Assembly (NCBI GenBank): GCA_001936135.1
Contig: CP012819.1
Location: forward strand, 558,001-622,000
DNA: 64,000 nt
Origin: Saccharomycopsis fibuligera x Saccharomycopsis cf. fibuligera
Taxonomy: Eukaryota; Ascomycota; Saccharomycetes; Ascoideales; Saccharomycopsidaceae
Direction of reading: 5' to 3'
This document shows positions 10,407-21,486 of the stretch, one piece after another. Positions within the stretch are counted from its first letter, which is position 1. The number at the start of each line of letters is the position of its first letter. The notes under the pieces are model-generated. The model saw nothing but the letters and a program-made list of their open reading frames with translations, had not been told where the DNA came from and made no database searches. The position numbers and the translations under genes are program-made.

Positions 10407-11924
10407 TTAAAACATTGCCCTCTCATCATCTGAAAGGCCATACTTTATCCAGTTCCCCATACAGTTCTCTGCATTCAAATTACTCCACGGCACGAACTTT
10501 CCCGCATCGCAACGACCATCACATTTATCACTATGAGGACAATTGAAAAATGGGAAATGTTCATATCCAATGTCTCTGAACCAGTGGATTTTTGATTTAT
10601 CCTCAAATAGCCCAAGCCCAATAGCGTGCACCGGGGCATCGCCCCATCTCTCATAATAAAAACCTCCTGCTTGGTCTAAATACTTAAACCACTCTGTATA
10701 TGCTTCACTACGAAAAAAATCCATATCAGCAATCTCAAAGTTTGACCAGAAATGGCACGTTGAATAGCTCGATTTTTCATTTTTGTCTGGATTTTGCATG
10801 TCTTCGAGAAGCCAATCGTAAGCACCATTCCGATTTAAGTATTGTGGATGTTGCCTGATGAAATCAACAGTGGTGTTCCACAATGTACGAATGGTATCGG
10901 GCCCATCATACACATTGATATTAAATCCGTAAGATTTGTTATTATCTTGCATAAATTTGAAAACGTCATAGTCAATGCTGCAAAAATATTTGGTCTCGGG
11001 TTCCACTCTCCAGTAATATTTGAACTGTTGCAAATGAGGTAAATTAAAGAAATTTCCTGAATAAAAACGGCACATATTGTGATATGATTCCATATCTGCA
11101 TAACCAACATCGTTATCCAACATGTATTTGATCCCTTCTTTTTCTTTGGCTTTGTCAATATTCGAGGGTTTGCGCCATAGTTCCTTGGGGATCTTGACAA
11201 AATGGGCTTTCCCTGAAATATGGCTTTCTACTTTTTCTTTGAACTCCGAGGAAAAGTCAGCGTCATTGATAAATGTCCATGGATAATGAAATTTGCTATT
11301 GAATTTCTCTTCCACTTGTTTAATCGCTTTGATTATGCCGTCAACTTCGGAGTTTCTCACTAATGACATGAATGTAGCATTAGCTAATTGATATTGTTCT
11401 GGATCCTTTGCTGGTCTTTTCAAGTTATTCACTTTGGGTTCAGAAATTTTCTGAAGCATTGTGTCAGCGTATAATCGGTTATTGTCCATAGTGGTTCTAA
11501 ATTTAGATTTCTTTTCGTCGTGATCTTTGAACTGGTAAAAATAGTCAACATTCAATGAGCCGTCGCTTTTCAAGTATGGTAAATTTGCTTGTGTTTGATT
11601 GGAGGTTGTATTATTGCTAGCACTAACTTTCTCTCCCTTCTCCTTCTCCATCTCCAAGTCATCAACATAGCCAGTTTCGTTGCTCTCTTTACTCCCATTC
11701 AATGCACCGGACAAGTATCCTTTATAATCCACACTCTTCAAATAGTCATTAACCCCTTGAATTTTCTCCATTCCCTGCTTAGCCACCACCAGATACTGAA
11801 GCCGATATTCATGATTATTGCTAAGAATGGCAAGTGTTTCGTATAGTATGGGTACTAAGAAGCAAAAGGCGATGATCAACTTGATGTATCTTCGAGTTAT
11901 TATTATTCTTCCGCCGCCAAGCAT
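10407..11924 (-). CDS. KRE2/KTR-family alpha-1,2-mannosyltransferase (paralogue A)
   Basis: Type II Golgi glycosyltransferase of family GT15, 505 residues. It has a short basic cytoplasmic tail, a signal anchor at about 15-33 (LIIAFCFLVPILYETLAIL) and a stem of about 120 residues with several N-x-S/T sites. The catalytic domain contains FHYPWTFINDADF, SYHNMCRFYSG, YYWRVEPETKYFC, CHFWSNFEIADMDFFRSE and GGFYYERWGDAPVH. In Kre2 the Glu in the FEIAD-type segment and the YERWGDAPVH block form the GDP-mannose/Mn2+ site. Its role is adding alpha-1,2-mannose to O- or N-glycans. The closest relatives here are the genes at 13532 and 46791. The gene is bracketed by microsatellites and homopolymers on both sides. 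Confidence 0.9.
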   Translation of the reverse strand: MLGGGRIIITRRYIKLIIAFCFLVPILYETLAILSNNHEYRLQYLVVAKQGMEKIQGVNDYLKSVDYKGYLSGALNGSKESNETGYVDDLEMEKEKGEKVSASNNTTSNQTQANLPYLKSDGSLNVDYFYQFKDHDEKKSKFRTTMDNNRLYADTMLQKISEPKVNNLKRPAKDPEQYQLANATFMSLVRNSEVDGIIKAIKQVEEKFNSKFHYPWTFINDADFSSEFKEKVESHISGKAHFVKIPKELWRKPSNIDKAKEKEGIKYMLDNDVGYADMESYHNMCRFYSGNFFNLPHLQQFKYYWRVEPETKYFCSIDYDVFKFMQDNNKSYGFNINVYDGPDTIRTLWNTTVDFIRQHPQYLNRNGAYDWLLEDMQNPDKNEKSSYSTCHFWSNFEIADMDFFRSEAYTEWFKYLDQAGGFYYERWGDAPVHAIGLGLFEDKSKIHWFRDIGYEHFPFFNCPHSDKCDGRCDAGKFVPWSNLNAENCMGNWIKYGLSDDERAMF

Positions 11925-11940
11925 CGTGATTTATTACTAT

Positions 11941-12000
11941 GATGATGATGACGATGACGATGATGATGATGATGATGTGTGTGTGTGTGTGTGTGTGTGT
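11941..12000. repeat. Compound microsatellite (GAT)n(GT)12 in 5' leader
   Basis: A GAT/GAC run at 11941-11976 is joined to (GT)12 at 11977-12000. It begins 17 bases upstream of the start codon of mannosyltransferase paralogue A, so it should lie in the 5' UTR as (AC)n(ATC)n on the sense strand. Confidence 0.9.
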
Positions 12001-12327
12001 TGTTGTAGGCGATATTGAAGCTGAGCGTACTTATACCTATCTAGTGAGTTCCAAAAATATCTTTTGAAATGAAAAAGTTAACGTAATTCGATGAATAGGA
12101 GTGTGCCGGTAAATCAGGCACTATCTTGTATGGTATTCCTTTAACGATGCGAATCGGGAATGCGAAATAGGTTGCAGAAAAAACTAGTGGATATAATCAG
12201 CAATAGCAAATGCTGTTCCTTAGCTTAATAATCTGAAAGATAGAATATTTGAAAGGACTGAGGTATGGAGATAATAATGAATAATGTTATTTATCGACCA
12301 GTAAACATTTGATGCTCAAAATTAAAA

Positions 12328-12328
<1 letters not shown>

Positions 12329-12365
<37 letters not shown>
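12329..12365. repeat. Homopolymer A37
   Basis: Thirty-seven uninterrupted A, then G and a further short A run. It lies about 400 bases upstream of mannosyltransferase paralogue A, where it would be poly-T on the sense strand. Such tracts can act as nucleosome-excluding promoter elements. Confidence 0.85.
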
Positions 12366-12367
<2 letters not shown>

Positions 12368-13531
12368 AAAAAAGTTTCAAATGTAAATCAGGAATCTGGG
12401 AAATAAGGACAATAAGCCACTACTGTAGGAAATCAAGTTTGGGTCTTAAAAGAATAACAAAGTCAAATATTATACAATTTGATAACAAACATACTGCGAA
12501 TATATGAAGGGAAGAGAATAAAACAAATGTCCAATTCCCAAGCTTCCGGAAATTTCCTTCAAGCGGTAATATTGTATACGTTAAAGTACGGATACCAATC
12601 TTGATTTTCCCTACTGCCCCTCTCACTCACTTTTTCCTTCGCGTCTTTCGAGGGCAGCAACGCCAATGCCTGAACCGCAGTTGTTAACAAAACTGGAACA
12701 AACCAGGCGGAGCATCTGACCATTCCGAGCGCAGCCACCCTCTATTTCACCTCATTTCGCGGTATAGTATAAATCTTTTCCGACCATGGCACTTGCTGTT
12801 ACTGCTTATAAATTAATGTCTTTCCGGTAGTAGTCCATTTGAGCGGTCAAAAACAAAAAAAATTATAATTTCTGTTTTTAGAAAATAGTTATTAATTGCT
12901 GCATTGATACAAAACTCTGACGCACCATAATGTATCATGTATAATATATGCACACTGCCGTCGCGTACCTACATGTTAGCGCATTGCACCGCCCACAAAT
13001 AAAACAGAAATATTAATTGTAGTAGTAAACTTCATCCGAAAATAGTAGATGCCTCTGACAGCTTTCAGATAATTGGAAAGCACCAACTGCTTGAAAGGAA
13101 AAAAGCAGCCACGATTATGGAGATGTGTAGTCAATGAACATATGATGTTTATGAGATTTAGGAGGGTAGTGAGGCTGGCTGTGTGCGGCTGTTTATGGTG
13201 CTGTTATTGTGGTTTTGTCAAGGACCAGGATCAAGATCAAGATCAAAGTTAGCTGAGTCTTGTGAGTGTATTCTCTAGAGAGACTAAATTGCAAAACGCG
13301 ATTCCCCCATAGAAAACCGTGTTGGGAAAGTTGTTGCCAACTTACAGGAAACAATGGCTTATGAAGATAAAACAGGAAAACATGAACTGAAAATTATACA
13401 AGCAGTAAGACACAAAGATACTAATTAAATAGAAACAACAAAGTAACTAAAGATCATGAAGAAGAAAACCGGAAACAAAAAAAGTCTAAAAAGAAAGAGA
13501 AAGAAAAAACAGTTTAAACATAAATTATATT

Positions 13532-14929
13532 CTAATACAATTCTTGATCTTCTGGCGATAGGGAATACTTTATCCAATTAGCCATACAATTTTGAGCCTC
13601 GTTATGTTCAAACGGAGTAAACTGTCCCACCTGGCATCTACCACTGCACTTGTCACTATTCGGACAGTTCAAATATGGCGAGTGAGAATACCCAATATCC
13701 CTAAACCAGTGGATTTTAGCCTTATCTTCGAAAAGCCCTAGTCCCACAGAATGCACCGGTGCATCACCCCATCTTTCATAGTAAAACCCGCCAGTCTGAT
13801 CCAAATGGTTAAACCATTTACTGTATGCTTCACTGCGGAAAAAGTCCATGTCGGCAATCTCAAAATTCGACCAAAAATGGCAAGTTGAGTATCCTTTGGT
13901 AATTTTGTTATGGGTTGGGTGCTCTAAATCTTGCAAGAGCCAATCGTAAGATCCATTGGGATGCAAGTATGATGGGTGATCTTTGATAAAGTCAACGGTA
14001 GTATCCCATAAACTACGAATTGTTTCTGGCTCATCGTAAACATTGATGGTAAATCCATAAGTCTTGTGGTTGTCTTGCATGAATTTGAAAACATCATAAT
14101 CAATGTCACAGAAATAATTCGTGTTTGGTTCTACTCTCCAGTAGTATTTGAATTTCTGCAATTCGGGCAAGTCGTAAAAAGTTCCTGAGTAGAAACGACA
14201 CATGTTGTGGTATGATTCTTTGTTGGCGTACTGAATGCTTTTCTCTTCAAGGTACGACGCACCTTTATTTTGCAATTCAGGATCAATCCATGAAGGCCGG
14301 CTCCATAGTTTACTGTTGATGGTGACAAATTGGCATTCTGAAGACGTAACGGACTTGATCTTTTTAATGAATTTGTTGGTGAATGGTTTATCATTAATAA
14401 ATGTCCAAGGATAGTGGAACTTGTGGTTGAATTTGTCTTCAATTTGCTTCACTGCTGACATTATGCCTTTCATATCTTTATTACTAGTCAAAGACACGAA
14501 TGTGGCATTTGCTAGATTACTTTTATCGGAATTGCCTTCCAGAGATGGCCTAACCAAATTATCGACTTTTGGTTCACTAATTTTTTTACTCATAAATTCC
14601 TCATAAAGCTGCTTATTGCTTGCCTGCAAATCGGCTTCGTGAGACACCCTGTGGTCCAAGTGATATCTGAAATTTCTGAAAAACTTCAAATTGAGCTCAT
14701 TGCCAACAAACATATCACTAGTCAGAGAAACAATTTTCTCATAATTTTCCGGCATTATTTGGTCGATGCATTTAAGGGCGTTGTTCTCACAATGATCTTC
14801 TTTGAGTTCTTTGGCAGCTTTGTAAACCACATGAGGCCCCCCGAGCCTGTATATCAACACCATCGTCAATGTGGTGGACGCTATCAAGAGCATGAAGAAG
14901 CGTTGAGTGTTCTTCCGTAAATAAGCCAT
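13532..14929 (-). CDS. KRE2/KTR-family alpha-1,2-mannosyltransferase (paralogue B)
   Basis: GT15 mannosyltransferase of 465 residues. It has a short N-terminal tail, a signal anchor at about 12-28 (FMLLIASTTLTMVLIY), a shorter stem than paralogue A, and the full catalytic set: KFHYPWTFINDKPF, SYHNMCRFYSG, YYWRVEPNTNYFC, CHFWSNFEIADMDFFRSE and YYERWGDAPVH. Like paralogue A it has a cysteine-containing C-terminal block (SDKCSGRC). The two are clearly tandem duplicates and are more alike in the last 150 residues than either is to the third copy at 46791. The predicted site is the Golgi lumen, with GDP-mannose as donor and Mn2+ as cofactor. No introns are seen. Confidence 0.9.
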   Translation of the reverse strand: MAYLRKNTQRFFMLLIASTTLTMVLIYRLGGPHVVYKAAKELKEDHCENNALKCIDQIMPENYEKIVSLTSDMFVGNELNLKFFRNFRYHLDHRVSHEADLQASNKQLYEEFMSKKISEPKVDNLVRPSLEGNSDKSNLANATFVSLTSNKDMKGIMSAVKQIEDKFNHKFHYPWTFINDKPFTNKFIKKIKSVTSSECQFVTINSKLWSRPSWIDPELQNKGASYLEEKSIQYANKESYHNMCRFYSGTFYDLPELQKFKYYWRVEPNTNYFCDIDYDVFKFMQDNHKTYGFTINVYDEPETIRSLWDTTVDFIKDHPSYLHPNGSYDWLLQDLEHPTHNKITKGYSTCHFWSNFEIADMDFFRSEAYSKWFNHLDQTGGFYYERWGDAPVHSVGLGLFEDKAKIHWFRDIGYSHSPYLNCPNSDKCSGRCQVGQFTPFEHNEAQNCMANWIKYSLSPEDQELY

Positions 14930-15197
14930 GTTTTACAGGTGTGGTGTGTTTAAGTTCTGTATTTGATTAAATTGTGGAGTTGACGATAATCGGCCCAGAG
15001 TTTTTGTAGTTGGCTGTAGAATGTGTTGATGAGTACTGATGAATTAGCGGTACTAATGGGTTTACAGCAACATGAAAAATAAAGACTAAGGCACTTGGGT
15101 TGAGACAGCTGAAAAAAAAGGTAAAAAGTTGGGGGAAAGGATACAGAAAGGACAAAATAACAGCCAAAGTGTAAAAGTCAAGACAACAAGCCAAAGC

Positions 15198-15217
15198 AAA
15201 AAAAAAAAAAAAAAAAA
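15198..15217. repeat. Homopolymer A20
   Basis: Twenty uninterrupted A about 270 bases upstream of mannosyltransferase paralogue B (T20 on its sense strand). Confidence 0.8.
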
Positions 15218-17273
15218 TTCAGTGATAAAGGTTATGAAAGACCAAGGCCAAGAAGAAAAGTCTAAAAGCTAAGCCATCAGGGAGAAAGGAAAAATACTGC
15301 AGAAACTTACCGACTAAAAGGCAGGGAACCATTAACGTATAAATACCTGAGCCACCATTCGGTTGATTCGTTCGTTGATTGGTTAGTGGGTCGAGGACCA
15401 GAAATACTAGACAATACTAGATAACAATACTGGCAACAATCTCTAGCTCCTGCTGCTAAGCAGGATGCAGCCGGGGTCCAGCCCTTTTTTCTAGCCATCA
15501 TAATAAACCCTTAAGATTTTACAAACTTACTAAGCTACTACTATAACCTTGCTGTCGCTGTGTTTCTGTTGTGCTACGAACCTGAACTTCCAATGAAGCC
15601 GCTATACCTGTCTTTATTAACACCATTATTCATGGTATTCAATTTTAGCTGTAGAATTACCATAATAGTGCGCCGCACAACAGCATGGTAATCGTAATAT
15701 AGACGTTATCGCAGCAGCGCCCCGTTAGTTTCTATTGTTAAGCCAACAGGCGGCAATCGTCTTTATTATTGGCGACAAAAGAGGGTTTCGCTCCTTTTTG
15801 TGTGTCACCGCCTGCGATTTTCTTCGCTGGCGTGTTTTCTAATTTTAAGCCTACTCATCCTTAGCTGCCCATTTCTACTGGATTACTTCTGGTCAGCACC
15901 TCGAGAGAGTGAGTTGGTTGATGCTTGCAGTCTCGGCACGGTTTGGTGCCCTCCGAAGCCATCACAAGCCACACTCGAACTGTAATAAGCCTTGGGCACG
16001 GTGCGCACCACAGATGTACTATAGGCCATCTCCCTCTTGAATTTAAGATAACTACGACTGTAGAGTACCACATGTAATAACCCTTTCTTCCAGCTCAAAC
16101 CACCGGCTTTAGAGTCCGTAGGCTTAACTTTTCTGTCACGAACAAATAGAATTCGGCTAATCTTGATTACCTACGCGGTCCACATCATACTCTTCTGAAC
16201 TCCTAAGTGGTGCTTAAGAACACTGCCGCAAATACCATGCATGCTCCCATGTCTACAAAAAAGCTGGTCAGCTAGCAAAACAAACGAAAATTGCACACGC
16301 GGGTGTAACGGCAAATATCTGCTGAAGTCAGTTTTCAATTCCCGCTGAAATTACCAAAAATTATATTGTTATATTGAGGTAACCTGTCATTATTATTTTA
16401 GGGGCTATCGTTTAGAAACTTGACTTCCTTCGTACCTGATGTGTCTCCTTATAATATGGATTGAGTAGAATCTGCATTTGTATCACGTGTGTGCAGTGTA
16501 TGCTGGTGTATGTTCTTTTCTGTTCAGGGTTGTTGTTTTGTGGTATGCTTACCTTAAAATTTCAGCAGTTCTCTTTTTCATACTCATAGTCAATATTCAG
16601 TCATTTTTCTCTTTGTTGCGGACAGAATTGAGAATAAACAGACTGGTAAGAGAAATAGGTCAAAGTTGAAGAGCGCGTCGAGATAAATACAAGTTTAAAA
16701 ACCTGAGTTTGGGCAGATATAGCGAAGGGAAAATAAATAAAAATATAGAGCAGTTTATAGAAGTTAAAATGTTATGATAAAGTGAAGAACAGTAAAGTAT
16801 CATAATCAGTAAAAGTCGTAGAAATGTTCGAGCAACAATGAAAATGAAAGCGAAAAAATGAAAACTATAAGTATTACAAAATCCAAAGAATATATAAATT
16901 GCAGCAAAAAGAAGAAAAAAAAAAAAAAAGAGGCAAGATAATTAAAGGAGCATAGCACCTAACTATAGAGAAAGAATAAAGTAGAAAACATAAAAGAATG
17001 AATAAGAAATAGAAAAGACATAAAAGAGATTAAAATCAGCCATAGTAAACCCATTATAAGTTTCGTGTACTCATGGTACGAATAGAAACAACGCATCAAA
17101 GTGAACGTACAGCAACTGATACTTCGTATTTTTTTAAACCCCAACCAATTGAACGCCTACCAAAAAAAGGAAAAATTAGTACAATGTAAAAGAACACAAA
17201 CCGAAGCGAAAAACAGAGCAGAAAAACGCAAACAAACAAATCAAAGAACATAGCTTTTTTCCAAAAACTAAAA

Positions 17274-17275
<2 letters not shown>

Positions 17276-17311
<36 letters not shown>
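17276..17311. repeat. Homopolymer A36
   Basis: Thirty-six uninterrupted A about 95 bases beyond the stop codon of the forkhead gene. On that gene's sense strand it is a T36 run in the 3' flank, the same arrangement as the A57 tract behind mannosyltransferase A. Confidence 0.85.
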
Positions 17312-17313
<2 letters not shown>

Positions 17314-17406
17314 AAGCTTGTATTTTCAGCCTAGCAGATCCTTGTAGCAAAACAATAAATGGCACTCCAGAACATTCAATCAGGAGTGAATCGCTTTTCA
17401 TTATTA

Positions 17407-19629
17407 TCATCTCTTCGTCAGCTTCTCATCCCTAACGCCGCCTGCACTTCCATCATTTTTCTCCACTGCGCTCTCGACCGCTCTTTTAACAACTGAGCAA
17501 ATATCCACCCCAAAAAAATCGTTGTGACTAGTACTAATATTACCTATTATGCTGCTTTCCAAATGATGCGGTGTATGCTTTAATCTTGAAAAAGATGAAC
17601 CCAACCTACTGCTGGCTCCATTGTTTGAAGACGGCCGCTTGGGTGATCCATTGGCGACGCTAGCAGCAATTAGACTGCTGTTACTGATGCTTGGGATATT
17701 ATTGATATTATAACTAGCATTGCGAGAATAGCTAGCACTACCAAAATGGCTACCATTATTGAAAAGTCTACTAGTATTCGGGGTACTGGTGGATTCATGG
17801 CCGTTAAAGCTGCTCAAATAAACATTATTTCTGGTATGATGGCTCGGAGAAGTGTAAAATTCATCAAGGTATGATGGCGAGTTCCATATTTTACGCATTA
17901 TTGAGGCGCTGCTCGGAGTCTTCATTCTATTTGGGGTATTATTGGCAGTTGATTGTGATGCTATATTGTTGCTGTTTCCCGGTGTTAATGGCTCAAGGAT
18001 TGGTCCAGTTTCTGAACGCCTTATTGGTGACAAATCAAAATTTAAGTTGGAGTTGAATGAGGAGGTTAATGGGACACCGGTGTTGTTGTTGTTGTTGTTG
18101 CTACCGGTGGTACTAGTTTTTCCTGATACTGCGAGGGTATCATCTGCATGATCCACATTAACAACAATTTTTGAAGCATTAGAAGCTAAGCTATGGGATG
18201 ATAAGTCAACATTGCTGAACATAACACTTTCACCTCTAGCTGAAGCAGACCAAGATGAAGCAGGAGCTTCCAACAGAGGTATGTTGTCAAGAAGGTTTTT
18301 CGAAGATGAGTGCTGAAACTTGTGCTTTTTGTTTCCGCGAGTAACCGAATTGCTTGTCTTTACATAGCTATTGTCTTTTTCATGTTCAAACACATTTTCA
18401 ACTTCATCATCGTTATCGCTAGAAGTTTCGTCACTTTCCTCATACAATCGTTTATTTTGATGGCTTTCTTTCCGTTGGCGTAAAAACAGCAGCTGCAGAT
18501 CGCCAGGCTGACTATGCAGTTGCGGATGTTGCTGATGTTGCTGATGTTGCTGCTGTGGTTTGATTTTAAATATTTGCTGTCTTGGCGTCTTCTGCACATT
18601 GTATTCCAGATACTCATTTCTTAGTATATCTCCTTGAAAATCATCATTATCGCTAGAAAACGTATCTGTTGCTGGATCCGTTACATTTGCTTTATCCAGC
18701 TCGTCTAAATCATCTTCGTCTGGTTGAATCATACTGGAGGAGGGTGTTAGTTCTTGGTATGCACGAGCATAATCTTTTGGCTTGCCGTGAGTTTGCTTTG
18801 GGGGCACAAGGAGGTTGCTACTACTATTACTACCACCAATATTACTCTTGTTATTATTGTTGTTGTTATTGTTCTGCTTATTGGGAGCTTTTTTGTTTGC
18901 AGCGCCAGACTTTTTGCTTGACTTTTTCGTGTTCTTGCTCTTCAAAAAAAGCTGTTCCATGCCAGGTTCGATTTGCCAATAATGGCCTTTACCATCCTTT
19001 GATTTTTCAGATTTTGTGAATGCTTTGTTCAAACTGAGGTTGTGTCTGATAGAGTTTTGCCAGCCAACGTCACCCTTTTTATAGTATTTGAAATTATCAG
19101 AGATCCAGTTGTAGATCTGGGCAAGAGTAAGTCTTTTACTCTCACTAGTCAATATTGACATCCCAATCAAAGTGGCATACGAATACGGCGGTTTGGTATT
19201 ACTGTCAACATCAGCAATTTCAAAGTCGAAAGTGTTCTGATTTGGACTATTCTGCTTATCTGCTGCTTTGGAAAACAGCGACTCTGCATCATGGAAAGCA
19301 TCATCTTCTTCGTCATCTTCTTTGTCCTCTCCATTACTTGGAAATTCATCATCAGTCTGCGACGATGAAGCTTCTTGAATAGTGTTGCTGCTACTATACT
19401 TTGCCCGAGCGTTTCTTATACGCTTGTTCAGTCTTTTAATGCTACTCGTGGCGTTAATGTAATGTTGGCTCTTCGCGGCGAACTTGGGGGAAGCTGATGA
19501 TGGCGTTAACATCGTGACGCTAGCGATATCTTGTCTTTTTGTCTTTGAGTTAACTAACGGCGTTTCTGGGGCCTTAAAGCTGGCTGATGGCTCATTACTC
19601 GCCGACATCATCGGTGGGTTTGGTGGCAT
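17407..19629 (-). CDS. HCM1: Forkhead transcription factor, HCM1-like
   Basis: A 740-residue nuclear protein with one forkhead domain at about 146-232 (KPPYSYATLIGMSIL, LTLAQIYNWI, WQNSIRHNLSLNKAF, KDGKGHYWQI). I see no FHA domain, which argues against Fkh1/Fkh2. The DGKGH form of the wing and the GWQNSIRHNLSLN helix fit the Hcm1 subfamily, which drives S-phase genes including those for chromosome segregation. An acidic stretch (about 99-111) precedes the domain. Many S/T-P sites in the N- and C-terminal parts (for example LTPSSASP, SPIRR, LTPGN, MKTPSS) fit control by cyclin-dependent kinase. Poly-Asn and His/Gln repeats lie in the middle. The subfamily call is by eye; the forkhead domain itself is certain. 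Confidence 0.82.
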   Translation of the reverse strand: MPPNPPMMSASNEPSASFKAPETPLVNSKTKRQDIASVTMLTPSSASPKFAAKSQHYINATSSIKRLNKRIRNARAKYSSSNTIQEASSSQTDDEFPSNGEDKEDDEEDDAFHDAESLFSKAADKQNSPNQNTFDFEIADVDSNTKPPYSYATLIGMSILTSESKRLTLAQIYNWISDNFKYYKKGDVGWQNSIRHNLSLNKAFTKSEKSKDGKGHYWQIEPGMEQLFLKSKNTKKSSKKSGAANKKAPNKQNNNNNNNNKSNIGGSNSSSNLLVPPKQTHGKPKDYARAYQELTPSSSMIQPDEDDLDELDKANVTDPATDTFSSDNDDFQGDILRNEYLEYNVQKTPRQQIFKIKPQQQHQQHQQHPQLHSQPGDLQLLFLRQRKESHQNKRLYEESDETSSDNDDEVENVFEHEKDNSYVKTSNSVTRGNKKHKFQHSSSKNLLDNIPLLEAPASSWSASARGESVMFSNVDLSSHSLASNASKIVVNVDHADDTLAVSGKTSTTGSNNNNNNTGVPLTSSFNSNLNFDLSPIRRSETGPILEPLTPGNSNNIASQSTANNTPNRMKTPSSASIMRKIWNSPSYLDEFYTSPSHHTRNNVYLSSFNGHESTSTPNTSRLFNNGSHFGSASYSRNASYNINNIPSISNSSLIAASVANGSPKRPSSNNGASSRLGSSFSRLKHTPHHLESSIIGNISTSHNDFFGVDICSVVKRAVESAVEKNDGSAGGVRDEKLTKR

Positions 19630-21046
19630 GATGTTGCTGGTGACAGTGATAGGTTTATGATAATCTAGTTACTATTGGATATCTAAAGATTCAGTTCAGA
19701 TACTGAGCATGCCCAGTGCTCAAGACTAAATGATTTGTTCTGACTTGACTTGGAGTGTTCTTTAAAACTTTTTGGTCAAAAAGCGTTTCTAATACAATAT
19801 GTAATGGTCAAGAAACTGGAGGCTTGCCTGGTTGCTCGCTTCAAGACAGTCACTTGTCTGTGCGCTTGTCGTGTATGCGAGTAAGATCCCGAGATCAAAA
19901 GTCGGTAAGTTGTAGTAGCAGCAAGGGCGCGTAGTGCGGCGATGGTCTGTGAAAATGGTTCTCAGTACTGGAGCTATATTGGAAAGAAGATGAAGCTAGA
20001 ACAGAAGAGTAAAAGGAAATAAAGGATAAAGACGTGTAGACGGTGATGTTGCTAGAGTGTAGTGGTGTTCGAGAAGAAGAATCTCAGACGCGACTCTCTT
20101 CCTTAATTTTTTTTTTTTTTTTTTCTCTGTCTGTCTCTCGTAATCCTAAGACTGTGTTCTCTTCTCTTCTCTTGAAATTGATTTCTGTTTTCTTGCAATG
20201 GAAAGCGCGCTGACCACACGCCCACGCGTCGCCCTGCAGGCCAAAGGTACAGGGCGGGTAATACTCTATCTACACATACTTAACGAAGAACTGCAAAGTA
20301 GTACCAATACGCAAACCCTTGAACACCTGAACCAGCACCAAATGAAACAGCATCACCTAGGTGGGCTGCTGGTTTTACTCCACTAAGTAGTCTTATTAAT
20401 GCTCTAATATCCATTTTATCCGTTTTATCCATTTTTATAAGGAGTTGCTGTAAAGAACCCATTTCGCCATACCTTCCCAATCCCCGTCACAGTCACAGTC
20501 AGCATCTTTGCTGCTGTGGACACTATTGCTCGCGACGCGTAAATTGTACACTGAACCTTGTCAGTCCAGAGCACTTCGAGTGAAACGCACCACGTAAGAC
20601 GTCTAGCACTAGCCAGGCTGTTTTCTATCCCCGAAGCGGTATCCTTCACCTTCTGCAAGCGGAAACAGACGAGTTTAAATTGCATAAACGGTAAAGCATA
20701 AAAAATATTATCGTAAGGTTGCCATTTTTCTGGAAAACTTTATAGTTTTTGCAAAAGCCTAGACATCTGCCAATATGCACTGGTAAATTCGAATGTAAGT
20801 AGCATTTAAATCAACGGGAAGGCTTCAAGCTAAAGCTAATGCAACAATGCAATGAGATTTACAGCGCTAACGTGGGCTTACGACTTTTGTGGCAATACTG
20901 CTGTTACATTTTGAGATAAAAAAAAAAAAGCTCTCCTCGGGAAAACTGTCATACAATTTGCACCAATGAAAATTGTGATTTACTGTATGCACAGTAGGCT
21001 AACTCTAATCTATCTTCTCCAATATTTTTAAAAAAAGAATTGCACA
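19630..21046. other. Intergenic region, promoter of the forkhead gene
   Basis: The 1.4 kb upstream of the forkhead gene contains a T18 run at 20107-20124 followed by a CT-rich stretch. Short open frames here have no protein-like features. I see no RNA gene. Confidence 0.5.
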
Positions 21047-21486
21047 TCACACAACCGCTCTGTTGTTCTCAGCATTGTTGTCCCTCAAGTACATGAGCAA
21101 TGGAACACCATTGGACGCAAAGATCTTAGGGACTGGAAACGATGATATCAAACCATTCAAAGCAGCAAGAGCAGGGTACGAAGCAAGGTGGGCAACGTAA
21201 GCCGAAGCATCTGGGATTTCCGTCACGCCTTCTAAACGTGCTGGTTTTGCTGATACTTGAGGAGCAGAGGCACTCTCATTAGAGAAAGATTCGTTTTCTC
21301 CATCGGCAGTAGCAGCTATGGACGTCTGAGATAATGGTGGAGTGACCAACCCATTGTTATTCTCCGAAGGCTCGCTACCGACAATTACTCTGTTCTGGTC
21401 AGTTTACGTCTCATCAATGAGTTGTGGCTCAAAATGTAAAAAGCGAGTCTTGAAGCCTACCTTCTGACAATGTTTCTAAGAGACAT
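21047..21486 (-). CDS. Small unknown protein, probably two exons
   Basis: I do not recognise this gene. The long second exon (complement 21047-21389) is open and has a conserved-looking hydrophobic C-terminal half (ASYPALAALNGLISSF, then PVPKIFASNGVPLLMYL). It lacks a good ATG of its own. A short first exon at complement 21461-21486 reads MSLRNIVRR. Removing 21390-21460 (71 bases, donor GTAGGC, branch-like ACTGAC, acceptor ACAG) joins the two in frame to give 122 residues. The donor differs from the usual GTATGT/GTAAGT, so the splice is a proposal. The N terminus is basic and could be a targeting signal; the middle is Ser/Ala/Glu-rich and probably disordered. It sits between the HCM1-like gene and MAE1 on the same strand, which gives no functional clue. 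Confidence 0.5.

Larger units (their letters stand above)
11925..13531. other. Intergenic region between tandem mannosyltransferases
   Basis: About 1.6 kb separates the two same-strand mannosyltransferase genes. It carries the compound microsatellite next to paralogue A, a run of 37 A at 12329-12365 and an A-rich 3' flank of paralogue B around 13430-13530. I see no ORF with protein-like character and no RNA gene. Confidence 0.6.
14930..17406. other. Long intergenic region, 2.5 kb
   Basis: This region lies upstream of mannosyltransferase paralogue B and downstream of the forkhead gene, both on the minus strand. It contains A20 at 15198-15217 and A36 at 17276-17311. Composition shifts from more GC-rich (15,700-16,300) to A-rich (16,700-17,300). 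Only short open frames without family features occur, and I see no tRNA-like B box. Confidence 0.5.
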
